A stretch of DNA of 64,000 nucleotides from an uncultured Pseudomonadota bacterium (GTDB lineage Bacteria > Myxococcota_A > UBA796 > SXON01): assembly GCA_903885375.1 (NCBI GenBank), contig CAISIK010000122.1:1-64000 (forward strand). The letters run 5' to 3'. Shown one piece after another: positions 35,532 to 43,960 of this stretch (position 1 is its first letter; each line of letters begins with the position of its first letter). The notes under the pieces are model-generated. The model had not been told where the DNA came from and searched no databases. It worked only from the letters and a program-made list of their open reading frames with translations. The translations under genes were made by a program, and so were the position numbers.

Positions 35532-35585
35532 ACGAAGTCGAGCCGATGCCTCATCGTCGGCGCGCCGAATGCCGATCCGCTGTCC

Positions 35586-36536
35586 ATGTTCACCGAGGCC
35601 ATCGCCTGCTGCCTGGTGAGCGCGGTCGGAACGTGGTGGTTCCGGGAGCGCTCCATTCGCGGCGCGCGGAACGCGGAGGACAATCGGACGCGGGAGCTCT
35701 CGGTGGAGCTGGCCCTCCACCTCGCGGAGAACAGCCCCATGGAGGGCGACCTGCGGGTGCCCCGGCGAATGGCGGAGCGCATCCTGCTGCTGGCCAGCCG
35801 CCTCGACCTCGACCCCTCCGAGGCGCGGGCCGCCGCGCTCGCGGCCGCCCTCCCGCCCGGCGCCCGGGCCGACGCGCGGCTCCCCCTCCCCGATGGCACA
35901 CGCGCCGCCCTCGCGGCGCGGCACGCCCGCTGGGACGGCGCCGGCGTGGTGAGCGACCTCGCCGGCAACGCCATCCCCGCCGCCGCCCAGCTCCTCACCG
36001 CGGCCGACTGGTTGGAGACCCGCGACGGCGCGAGCGCTGACGCCCTCCGCGAAGCCCTGCGCCACGAGTCGGGGCGCACCTTCTCCCCTCGCCTCGCGCG
36101 GGTGCTCACCGAGAGCCTCACCGACCTGCTCTCCGTGGCCTCGGCCGGCGCCCACCTCGGCCTGCGCGTGACCAGCGGCGCGATGCTCTGCATCACCCCC
36201 CGCGACCCGGATGCCCTCCCGGCCGCGCTCCGCCCGGCCTTCCTCGCCGCCCTCGAAACGCGCGTGCGCGAGCGCGTGCGCCCCACCGACCGGGTCTACT
36301 GCACCGAGTCGGAGGTGGTGGTCTGGCTCAGCCGCACCGACGCCGACGGGGCGATGCGGGTGACCCAACGGCTTGAGCCGGTCGTATCGCGGGTGGTGGT
36401 CCCCTCGGTGCAGCGCCTCGAGGTGGCTTGCCGCATCGGCGCGGCCATCGCGGACACCGACGCCACCAGCTTCTCCGACCTCCTGGCGAGGGCGAGGGCG
36501 CGGTCGCAACGCGGGCCCGCCTCCGTGGCGGCCTGA
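35586..36536 (+). CDS. Degenerate HD-GYP/GGDEF protein
   Basis: A 316-residue protein with an N-terminal hydrophobic segment (IACCLVSAVGTWWF). Residues of about 110-190 match the second half of an HD-GYP phosphodiesterase (ARHARWDGAGVVSDLAGNAIPAAAQLLTAADW), but the HHE metal motif is RHA and GYP is GVV. The C-terminal part resembles a GGDEF domain (RPTDRVYC followed by TESEVVVWLS), with the GGDEF residues absent. Cyclic-di-GMP turnover is therefore unlikely; ligand binding or protein contact is a better guess. It may belong to the FHA-kinase unit, 77 nt upstream. Confidence 0.6.
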   Translation: MFTEAIACCLVSAVGTWWFRERSIRGARNAEDNRTRELSVELALHLAENSPMEGDLRVPRRMAERILLLASRLDLDPSEARAAALAAALPPGARADARLPLPDGTRAALAARHARWDGAGVVSDLAGNAIPAAAQLLTAADWLETRDGASADALREALRHESGRTFSPRLARVLTESLTDLLSVASAGAHLGLRVTSGAMLCITPRDPDALPAALRPAFLAALETRVRERVRPTDRVYCTESEVVVWLSRTDADGAMRVTQRLEPVVSRVVVPSVQRLEVACRIGAAIADTDATSFSDLLARARARSQRGPASVAA

Positions 36537-36591
36537 AGGGAGCGGGAGCGGTCACGAGCCGGCCACGCGAGGGCGAGCCGATCCCCCCCTT

Positions 36592-37590
36592 TCAGCGCTC
36601 CGAGCGGCGAGCCACGAACGAACAGCTGCCACCGATGCCCAGCCCGGCCCCCAACGAATCCACTCCGGCGAGGGCCTGGGCCAGCGGCAGGGCGGCGCGG
36701 GAGTAGAGCTTCTGGAACCGGCTGGCGCCCTCCCCCGGGAGGGCGGCCGTGCTCGTGGGGGTGCCCGCGGCATCTCGCGGGTCCTTCCGGTGTCGCAGCC
36801 GGCCGAGCCAGGGCATGAGGCGATGGTCGTGGAGGGGCTGCATCCACACGTTGAAGCTGCGGAGATCGAGCACGTCGAAGCCGCTCGACTCGAGCCGCGT
36901 GCGAAACTGGCGGCGGGTGGGGAGGCGCTCGTGGAAGTGGCCCACGCTCGCCTGGCGGGAGGCGAAGTCGGCCGGATCGCGCCAGCGTTGCCAGCCATCG
37001 AAGGAGCCGCGGAGATCGCCCACCGGGAGGTGGCACACGAGGGTGCCGCCGGGACGCAGCACCCGCGCCGCCTCCAGCAAGGTGGCCCCGAGGTCGGTGA
37101 CGTGCTCGAAGACATCGAAGGCCACGAGGCCCGCGAAGGTGGCGTCGGCGAAGGGCAGGGCCTCGGCCACCCCGAGCACCCAGCGGATGCGGCTGCCACG
37201 ACGCCGCGCCAGCGCGTTCTGCGCGTTGACCCAGACCGGCGATACATCGAGCCCATGGCCCTCGACCGCGTGGTGCCGCTCCAACCAGGGCAGCACCCCG
37301 GAGCGGTGCCCGCCGATCTCGAGCACCCTGTCGCCGGGGCTGAGCGAGAGCGAACGGAGCAGGTCGCGCTGGTGAACGAGCGTGAGGTTGTGGGGGTGGT
37401 CGAAGTCGGTGAGCTCGCCGAGCTTGGTGTCGTAGATGCCCGCCTGGAGCTCGGCGTTGGCATCGGCCGCGCCGGGCCGGAAGTCCCACCCGCCGCCGAA
37501 GGCCGGAAAGCGGCGACCGGAGGGGGAGCGCAGGTCGGGGCCATCCTCCGCGAGGAGGGAGGCATCGGTGGGGTCGCGGTAGATCGACAT
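36592..37590 (-). CDS. Class I SAM-dependent methyltransferase
   Basis: A 332-residue methyltransferase. Motif I reads VLEIGGHRSGVLPWL, with the acidic residue of motif II in HGLDVSPVWV, then GVAEALPFADATFAGLVAFDVFEHV and the ARVLRPGGTLVC segment typical of type 11 enzymes. The N-terminal 60 residues (FPAFGGGWDFRPG and AELQAGIYDTKL) include a sugar-pathway-like leader. Start ATG 37590 lies 2 nt after the stop of the phosphodiesterase gene, so the two are one unit. Placement by exopolysaccharide genes suggests a glycan or lipid-linked substrate, which is inference. Confidence 0.8.
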   Translation of the reverse strand: MSIYRDPTDASLLAEDGPDLRSPSGRRFPAFGGGWDFRPGAADANAELQAGIYDTKLGELTDFDHPHNLTLVHQRDLLRSLSLSPGDRVLEIGGHRSGVLPWLERHHAVEGHGLDVSPVWVNAQNALARRRGSRIRWVLGVAEALPFADATFAGLVAFDVFEHVTDLGATLLEAARVLRPGGTLVCHLPVGDLRGSFDGWQRWRDPADFASRQASVGHFHERLPTRRQFRTRLESSGFDVLDLRSFNVWMQPLHDHRLMPWLGRLRHRKDPRDAAGTPTSTAALPGEGASRFQKLYSRAALPLAQALAGVDSLGAGLGIGGSCSFVARRSER

Positions 37591-37592
37591 GT

Positions 37593-39245
37593 CTATTGCA
37601 GGTACCCCAGACCGCGGAGGCGCTCCTCGATGGCGCGGTTGGTGGCCGCGTCCAGCGTACGGGCCTCGCCCGCCCAGGCCACCGCCTCCGTCCACACCGG
37701 TCGGAGGGTGCGACCGGGCCGGAGGATGCCGCGGAGCACGGTGCCATCCACATCGTCGGGGATCGGCACGCCGAGCAGCGCGAGCAGGGTGGGGGCGATG
37801 TCGTTGATGGAGGTGTGCTCGTGCGTGCCGGGCGCCACATCCGGCCCCCAAGCGAGGAAGATGCCATCGGGCTCGTGGTTGCCGCTGGCCCAGCCGCTCG
37901 GCTCGAAAACGGCCGCCGGCACTTCACCCTCCGAGTAGTAGAACCAGACGCTGTCGTCGTGCTCGGCAATGAGCAAGTCGGCGGCGAGGTTCACGTTGGG
38001 GCCCACGTAGAGCTCCTCGCGGCGCTTGACCCCCCGGATGACGGCGTTGCCTTCGGGATCACGAATGTCGAGGAGGCGCGTGCGGAGGCGCTCCACGACC
38101 GCTTCGTAGTCCTCGGGGCGCACGCTCCCCTGCTTCTCGCGGCCCTGCAGGTTGATGCGCACGGCGTTGGTGCCGTGGCAGAAGGCCGTGGTCTGCTCCC
38201 AATCGATCTCGGCCGCGAAGCGCGAGAGCGAGTCCCCCGCCCCCATGATGCCCTCGCCGCCGTAGCGCCGCGCGAGGTCGAGGATGCGCCGGGTGTCGAC
38301 GCCGGCCCGACCCAGCAGGTTCCGGACGGCGTGGAGCCGCTGGCGCTGCGCGCGGCCCCCTTCCTTGAACTTGAGGAAGCCCTCCTGCGCGAGCCAGGTG
38401 TTGAGGAAGACCTTGTAGCGACAGGGCCCGAACCCGTGATCGCTGATGAAGAAGATGTTGGCGCCGGGCGGGCGGCGATCGACCATCTCGCCGATCCGCA
38501 CATCGAGCAGGCGGTAGATGTCGAGGATGCGCTCGCGCCAGAGCCCCGCGAGCCGCGCATCGAAACGGGGGTGCTGCGGGTCGACGATGTGCCAGAGGCA
38601 GTGCTGCATCCGGTCCATCTCGACCCAGACGCAGCAGAAGAGGTCCCACGGCTCGGACTCCATGAGGTGGCGCACCACCTTGCCGCGCTCCTCGATGAGG
38701 TGGCGGAGCCGGTCGAGGAAGGGGCCGAGGTCCTCCTCGGTTTCACACAGGTGCGTGTCGATCGCGTAGTCGGGCGAGATGCGGTCGAGCGTGGCGCGGA
38801 ACTCGGGCGGGTGGAGGAAACCCGGCGTGTCCTTGTTGGGGGTGAGCATGTCGCCCACCGCCACGCCGTTGATGGGGCGGGCGGGGAAGGTGAGCGGCAG
38901 GTTCACGGTCGCCACACGCTTTTGACGAGCGCTGAGGAGCTCGAAGATGGTGCGGCTCTGCAGGTGGGTGGAGTCGATGGGGCGGTAGAGGTAGCTGCCC
39001 GCCACCGGCTCGGTCCAGTCGAAGATGCCGTGCCTTCCGGGGCCCTTTCCCGTTTGGTAGCTGGTCCACGCCGTTGCGGTCATCGGAGGCACCACGCTCC
39101 ACAGGGGGCCGGAGGCACCTTCCGCCTGCAACCTGCCGAGATTGGGCATGACGCCCTCCAGCAGGAGACGATCGAGGAGCTTCCATGTGGCGCCATCGAG
39201 GCCAATGACGACGGCGCGGGAGGCAGGGGGCGGGGTATGGGGCAG
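37593..39245 (-). CDS. Alkaline-phosphatase-superfamily phosphodiesterase
   Basis: A 550-residue metalloenzyme of the type I phosphodiesterase/nucleotide pyrophosphatase group. The N-terminus AVVIGLDGATW supplies the first metal Asp, VPPMTATAWTS holds the Thr nucleophile, FFISDHGFG the next metal ligands and NHEPDGIFLAWGP the C-terminal His. The first ATG in frame (39149) would remove the GLDGATW motif. Upstream in frame the only usable codon is CTG at 39245, with GGAGG 5 nt before it, and an in-frame TAG lies further upstream. A CTG start is therefore proposed. Substrate unknown; it is divergent from the tyrosine autokinase gene. Confidence 0.8.
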   Translation of the reverse strand: MPHTPPPASRAVVIGLDGATWKLLDRLLLEGVMPNLGRLQAEGASGPLWSVVPPMTATAWTSYQTGKGPGRHGIFDWTEPVAGSYLYRPIDSTHLQSRTIFELLSARQKRVATVNLPLTFPARPINGVAVGDMLTPNKDTPGFLHPPEFRATLDRISPDYAIDTHLCETEEDLGPFLDRLRHLIEERGKVVRHLMESEPWDLFCCVWVEMDRMQHCLWHIVDPQHPRFDARLAGLWRERILDIYRLLDVRIGEMVDRRPPGANIFFISDHGFGPCRYKVFLNTWLAQEGFLKFKEGGRAQRQRLHAVRNLLGRAGVDTRRILDLARRYGGEGIMGAGDSLSRFAAEIDWEQTTAFCHGTNAVRINLQGREKQGSVRPEDYEAVVERLRTRLLDIRDPEGNAVIRGVKRREELYVGPNVNLAADLLIAEHDDSVWFYYSEGEVPAAVFEPSGWASGNHEPDGIFLAWGPDVAPGTHEHTSINDIAPTLLALLGVPIPDDVDGTVLRGILRPGRTLRPVWTEAVAWAGEARTLDAATNRAIEERLRGLGYLQ

Positions 39246-39298
39246 GTAGACCTCCGAGCGCCTTCGGGGCTACGCTGACTAACCCCGCCGGAGACTCC

Positions 39299-41473
39299 TT
39301 GTCCGCACCTCCCAGCCGCCCGCACCGACCGCGCCGTTCGATGCGGGACGACACCGGCGAGGCCAGCCTCACCGAGATGCTGCACCTCCGGGACTACTGG
39401 CGCACCGTGCGGAAGCGCTTGTGGACCCTCGTGACGGCGTTCTGCCTCATCGTCGGCAGCGTCACTGTCGTCACCCTGCTCACGCCTCCGGTCTACAAGG
39501 CCGCCTCCTCGCTCCAGATCGATGCCCAGCCCCGCGTGTACGGCGACATCGATGCCATCGGGCAGAGCGGCTCCGGGCAGTACCTCTCCGATCAGGAGTA
39601 CTACACCACCCAGGACAAGAAGCTCCGTTCGCGCGTGCAGGCCCGCGCCGTGTTCGACCGCCTCGGGCTCGCCCAGCACGAGTCCTACCGCGACCTCGAG
39701 AGCCCCATCGACGTGCTGCTCGAGCAGATCACGGTGGAGCGTGTGCCCAAGTCGCGCCTCGTGTGGATCTACTGCCGCGGCCGCACCGCCGAGCTGGCCC
39801 AGCAGATCTGCGCCGCCTGGGCCGAGGTCTTCGTGGAGCGGAACCTCCGCGAGATCAACCAGGGCGTGCAGGATGGCCTGGCCTGGCTGGACAAGGAGGT
39901 GAGCAAGTCGGAGGTGGAATGGCGTGACGCGGAAGCCGCGCTCCTCGAGTTCCGCCGCAAGAACAACCAGATCGTGCTGAGCACCGAAGAGAAGGGCCAC
40001 GTTGCCAGCCAGCAGATCGAGCAGCTGTCGCTCGACAAGGGCAAGGCCGAGAGCGAGCTCGCCGGGCGCGAGGCCGACTTCGTGACGCTCGAACGCACCC
40101 TCGGGTCGGTGCGCGACCCGATCGGCGTGGCCACCCTCATCGGCGCCACCTCGCTCGCGGAGTCCTACGAGGAAGCCGCACGCGAGCTCGAAGCGCTCAG
40201 CAACACGCTCGGCGAGCGGCACCCGAAGGTGCAGGATGCGCTCTCCAAGCGCACCAGCATCGAGAGCCAGATCACCGCCAAGGCCGAAGGCGAGCTCGGC
40301 CGCCGGCGCAGCCAGCGCGACCAGGCCCAGCGCGCCAAGGACGAGATCGAAGCCCGCATCGAGTCCATCACCGCCACGGCGCTCTCCGCCGACGGGCCCC
40401 AGGCCGACTACAGCCTCCTCCGCCGCAAGGTGCAGAAGGCCCAGGAAATCTACGACGCGCTGCTCTCCCGCAAGCTCGAGATGGCCGTGACCGCCTCGCT
40501 GAAGGAGAACAACATCCGGGTGATCGACACCTCGGAGGCCCTCGAGGACCCGGTCGAGCCCAACTACGCGCGCAACATCGCCATCGCCATCGCGATGGGC
40601 CTCCTCGTGGGCGTGTCCCTCGCGCTCTTCTTCGACTACATGGACACCACGATCAAGACACGCGAGGAGGTCGAAGCGCTCGGCGTGGACTTCCTCGGCA
40701 TCATCCCGAGCGTTCCGGGTCTGGCAGGCGAAGGGTGGGAGATGGCGCGCGAGCGTTACCTCTACAGCTTCAACTACCCCAAGTCGGCGTTCGCGGAGTT
40801 CGTGCGCAACATCCGCACCTCGGTGAACTTCAGCGCCCGCGAGGATGGCCGCCCGCCCCGGCGTTTGCTCATCACCTCGGCGGGGCCACGCGAGGGCAAG
40901 ACCACCTCCTCGATCAACCTCGGCATCAGCTTCGCCGCCACCGGCCGCCGCGTCTGTCTCGTGGACGCCGACCTTCGCCGCCCCTCCCTGCACCACGCCT
41001 TCGGTCTCGACAACGAGCGTGGTTTCTCCTCGCTCATCACCGATGGCGACGACGTGGAGTCCCTCGTGCAGCCCACCCCCCAGGAGGGGCTCTTCATCCT
41101 GCCCTCGGGCCCGCGCCCGCCGAATCCGGCGGAGATGCTCGGCTCCGACGCCTGCACCCGCGCGCTCGATGCCCTCAACGAACGATTTGACCTCGTCATC
41201 ATCGACTCGCCGCCCGTGGTGGCCGTGACCGACGCCGTGGTGCTCTCCAACCGCGTGGATGGCGTCATCATGGTCATCAAGAGCTTCAAGGTGGCCAAGG
41301 ACCTGGTGCTCCAGGCCAAGCGGCAGCTCACCGATGTGGAGGCCCGCCTGATCGGCGTGGTGCTCAACGACTTCGACATCCAGCGGAAGTCGTACGGCTA
41401 CTACTACTACTACACCTACTACGGCGCCGAACGTGACGACGTGGCCAAGGTCAAGCGCCCCGGCCAGTCATGA
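39299..41473 (+). CDS. Polysaccharide co-polymerase / tyrosine autokinase (BY-kinase)
   Basis: A 724-residue inner-membrane protein of the Wzc type, starting at TTG. A Wzz-like part has membrane helices near residues 42-62 and 420-442, with a long coiled coil between. The cytoplasmic kinase has Walker A SAGPREGKTTSS, Walker A' VCLVDADLRRP and Walker B FDLVIIDSPP. It ends in a tyrosine cluster (YGYYYYYTYYG), the usual autophosphorylation tail. It should control chain length and export of an exopolysaccharide or O-antigen. It overlaps the next gene as ATGA and is divergent from the phosphodiesterase. Confidence 0.92.
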   Translation: MSAPPSRPHRPRRSMRDDTGEASLTEMLHLRDYWRTVRKRLWTLVTAFCLIVGSVTVVTLLTPPVYKAASSLQIDAQPRVYGDIDAIGQSGSGQYLSDQEYYTTQDKKLRSRVQARAVFDRLGLAQHESYRDLESPIDVLLEQITVERVPKSRLVWIYCRGRTAELAQQICAAWAEVFVERNLREINQGVQDGLAWLDKEVSKSEVEWRDAEAALLEFRRKNNQIVLSTEEKGHVASQQIEQLSLDKGKAESELAGREADFVTLERTLGSVRDPIGVATLIGATSLAESYEEAARELEALSNTLGERHPKVQDALSKRTSIESQITAKAEGELGRRRSQRDQAQRAKDEIEARIESITATALSADGPQADYSLLRRKVQKAQEIYDALLSRKLEMAVTASLKENNIRVIDTSEALEDPVEPNYARNIAIAIAMGLLVGVSLALFFDYMDTTIKTREEVEALGVDFLGIIPSVPGLAGEGWEMARERYLYSFNYPKSAFAEFVRNIRTSVNFSAREDGRPPRRLLITSAGPREGKTTSSINLGISFAATGRRVCLVDADLRRPSLHHAFGLDNERGFSSLITDGDDVESLVQPTPQEGLFILPSGPRPPNPAEMLGSDACTRALDALNERFDLVIIDSPPVVAVTDAVVLSNRVDGVIMVIKSFKVAKDLVLQAKRQLTDVEARLIGVVLNDFDIQRKSYGYYYYYTYYGAERDDVAKVKRPGQS

Positions 41474-43959
41474 AGCATCCCGCCGCAGCGTGGGGGGTGA
41501 CCGCCCTGGCCCTGCTCGCGGTGGTGCTGGCGGCGGGCCTCGAAGGCGGCACGGAGACACGCTTCGGAGCCGTGGCGCTGCTGGTCGGCGGCCTCGCCGG
41601 CACGCTCGCGATCGCCGCGGGTGAGCTCCCGGCGCCCGGCCGTACCGCCCGGCTGGCCCTCGGCGTCCTCGTGGGGGTGCTGCTCCTGCAGGCCATCCCG
41701 CTCCCGGCCGGGCTCCGCGCCGTGTTCGCGCCCGGCGCCACCGCCCGCCTCCACGAGATGGCCGGCACCCTCGCGGTCGACGCCAACACCTGGCTCACAG
41801 CGCTCTCGCGCTTCGACGTTTCCTTGCTCATCGGCGAGCCGGGCGCCTACGACTTCGACCTGCTGCAGGGGGCCCGGGCCACCGACCTGCGTCCGCTCGC
41901 GCTGAGCCCGAGCCGCGAGGCCTGGCAGGTCGGCACGTGGGCGGTCTACACGCTCCTCGTGGTGGCTGGATGGCGCATCGGCCGCGACACGCCCACCCTC
42001 CGCATCTTCCTGCTCGGAATCGTGACGTTCGCGGTCTTCGAGGCGCTGTTCGGGCTCGCCAACCGCAACGGCCCCTCCACCGGCATCGGCACCAAGGTGG
42101 CCTACCTCGGGTCGGCCACCGGCACCTTCATCAACCGCGGCCACTTCGGCGCCTTCCTCGTGCTCGCCATCGGCGCGCTGTGGGGGTTGGCCGCCTCGCT
42201 GTTCCCGCTCCTGCCGGAGGAGGTCCGCCGCCACCGGGCCCGAAAACGTCGGTCGAGCCAGCCGCCCGGGCTGCTCGAGGCCAGCGGCGACAAGGTGCCG
42301 CGGCTCGTGCTCATCGCCTTCGTGTCGGCGCTGTGCGTGGTGGGCATCGTGGCGAGCAACTCGCGCGGGGCGCTCGTGGCCTTCGTGGTGGCGGGCCTCG
42401 CGGTGGGCGCCTGGGCGCGCTGGCGCCGGGAGGAGTCGGTGCATCTCGGCCTCGGCCTGGGGGCCCCCGCGGCGGGCATCGTCCTGGCCACCCTGGCGCT
42501 CGGGCCCCGCGGCGCGCTCGGTCGTTTTGCCGCCATCGGCACCGGCGACGTGAGCCTGACCTCCCGCATCGACCTGTGGAGGGCCTCGATTTCGGCGTGG
42601 CTCGACTCCCCGCTCCTCGGCGCCGGACCCGGCGCGTGGTCGCTCGCCTTCGCCCCCCACGAGATTGGCCCGCACCTCTACGACGTGGCCCACGCGCACA
42701 GCGAACCCGTCGAGCTGCTCGTCGAGCTTGGCGCGGTGGGGTTCGTGGCGCTCGTGGTGCTCGTGTGGTGCTTCTTCCGCTCGGTGGCCCGGCGCATCGA
42801 CGTGGTGGAGCCCGATTTCCACTCCAACGTGGGCTTCGGCGGACTGGTTGCGCTCCTTTCGGTGGGGCTCCAGGCGGGGCTCGACTTCCCCTCGCGCACC
42901 CCCGGCGTGGGCGTGCCCTTCGCGCTGTTCGTCGGCGTGGTGCTGGCCTGCTTCGATGTGCCCACCCTCACCCGGCGCCGCTGGCCGGTCCTCGCCCTCG
43001 CCGCGTTCGCCACCCTCACGCTCCTCCCGGCCGGGCTCGCGGACCACGATCGCGGCGGCACCCGGAAGCTGCGCCGCTCGGAGACCGCCCCGGCCGCGAT
43101 GCTTCCGCACCCGGCCGCGCTCGACGACGCCCGTGCCCTCCTCGCGGAGACCTGCCGGCTCGCCGATCGGGAGCCTTTCGATGCCTGGCAGCACGCGGCC
43201 TGCGGCATCGCCGCCTCGCGGGTGGCGGCCACCACCGGGGAGGCCGAGGTGGCCATGCAGGCGGAGGCGGCAACGCTTCGCGCCCTGCGCCTCCACCCCA
43301 ACGACCCCCGTCTCCAGATCCAGGTGGCGCAGGTGTGGATCCGGCTGGGGGCGCCGACGCTGCTCGAGTCCGCCTATGCGGAGCGGGCCGTTCGCCTGCT
43401 CGAGGCGGCGGTGGCGCTCGACGGCTGGCGCGCCGAGGATGCCTTCAAGCTGGCGCGCAGCCTCGATCCGGGCGCGGCGGATCGCCTCGGCGCCGCCGCC
43501 AGCACCGAGCCCGTTTCGCGGTCCCGGGCGCTGTACCAGTACGGCACGGTGCTCGACGAGCGCGGCCGCACCGAGGAGGCCCTCGCGGTGCTCGGCGAAG
43601 CGGCCACGAACGACCGGAAGTACGGCCCGCCCGCCTTCCGGGCCGGGCTCGTGGCGCGGAAGCGCGGCGAAAACGCCGTGGCCGCCGAGTGGTTCCGAGC
43701 GTTCCTCGCCGCGCGCGACCGCCCCACGGGCATGGAGGGCTGGTCGCTGCTCTACCTCGAGGAACCCGATGCCGCCGAGGTGCGGTTCCGCCGGGCGCTC
43801 GCCGACAACCCGGCGAACCGCTGGGCGTGGGAGGGCCTCGCCGCTGTGGCGGATACGCGCGAGGACCGCATCGGCGAATGCGAGGCCTGGCAGCACGTGC
43901 TCGCCCTCACTCCCACACACCCCCAGGCCCTCGCGCGCATGGCCGCGCTCGGATGCTGA
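41470..43959 (+). CDS. O-antigen ligase/polymerase-like protein with TPR C-terminus
   Basis: An 829-residue protein. The first 530 residues are hydrophobic with 10-12 likely membrane helices and a Wzy_C/O-antigen-ligase block: TFINRGHFGAFLV, NSRGALVAF, SRIDLWRASISAWLDSPLLGAGPG and HAHSEPVELLVELG. The last 290 residues are soluble and TPR-like (ALYQYGTVLDERGRTEEAL, RRALADNPANRWAWEGL). Polymerase and ligase members share this fold, so the exact step is open. It overlaps the autokinase gene by 4 nt and is followed by a metallopeptidase gene. Confidence 0.85.
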   Translation: MKHPAAAWGVTALALLAVVLAAGLEGGTETRFGAVALLVGGLAGTLAIAAGELPAPGRTARLALGVLVGVLLLQAIPLPAGLRAVFAPGATARLHEMAGTLAVDANTWLTALSRFDVSLLIGEPGAYDFDLLQGARATDLRPLALSPSREAWQVGTWAVYTLLVVAGWRIGRDTPTLRIFLLGIVTFAVFEALFGLANRNGPSTGIGTKVAYLGSATGTFINRGHFGAFLVLAIGALWGLAASLFPLLPEEVRRHRARKRRSSQPPGLLEASGDKVPRLVLIAFVSALCVVGIVASNSRGALVAFVVAGLAVGAWARWRREESVHLGLGLGAPAAGIVLATLALGPRGALGRFAAIGTGDVSLTSRIDLWRASISAWLDSPLLGAGPGAWSLAFAPHEIGPHLYDVAHAHSEPVELLVELGAVGFVALVVLVWCFFRSVARRIDVVEPDFHSNVGFGGLVALLSVGLQAGLDFPSRTPGVGVPFALFVGVVLACFDVPTLTRRRWPVLALAAFATLTLLPAGLADHDRGGTRKLRRSETAPAAMLPHPAALDDARALLAETCRLADREPFDAWQHAACGIAASRVAATTGEAEVAMQAEAATLRALRLHPNDPRLQIQVAQVWIRLGAPTLLESAYAERAVRLLEAAVALDGWRAEDAFKLARSLDPGAADRLGAAASTEPVSRSRALYQYGTVLDERGRTEEALAVLGEAATNDRKYGPPAFRAGLVARKRGENAVAAEWFRAFLAARDRPTGMEGWSLLYLEEPDAAEVRFRRALADNPANRWAWEGLAAVADTREDRIGECEAWQHVLALTPTHPQALARMAALGC

Positions 43960-43960
43960 C

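Noticed and set aside
39080-40996. Minus-strand frame opposite the tyrosine autokinase
   Set aside because: It is the antisense of a gene with complete Walker motifs and shows no domain of its own.
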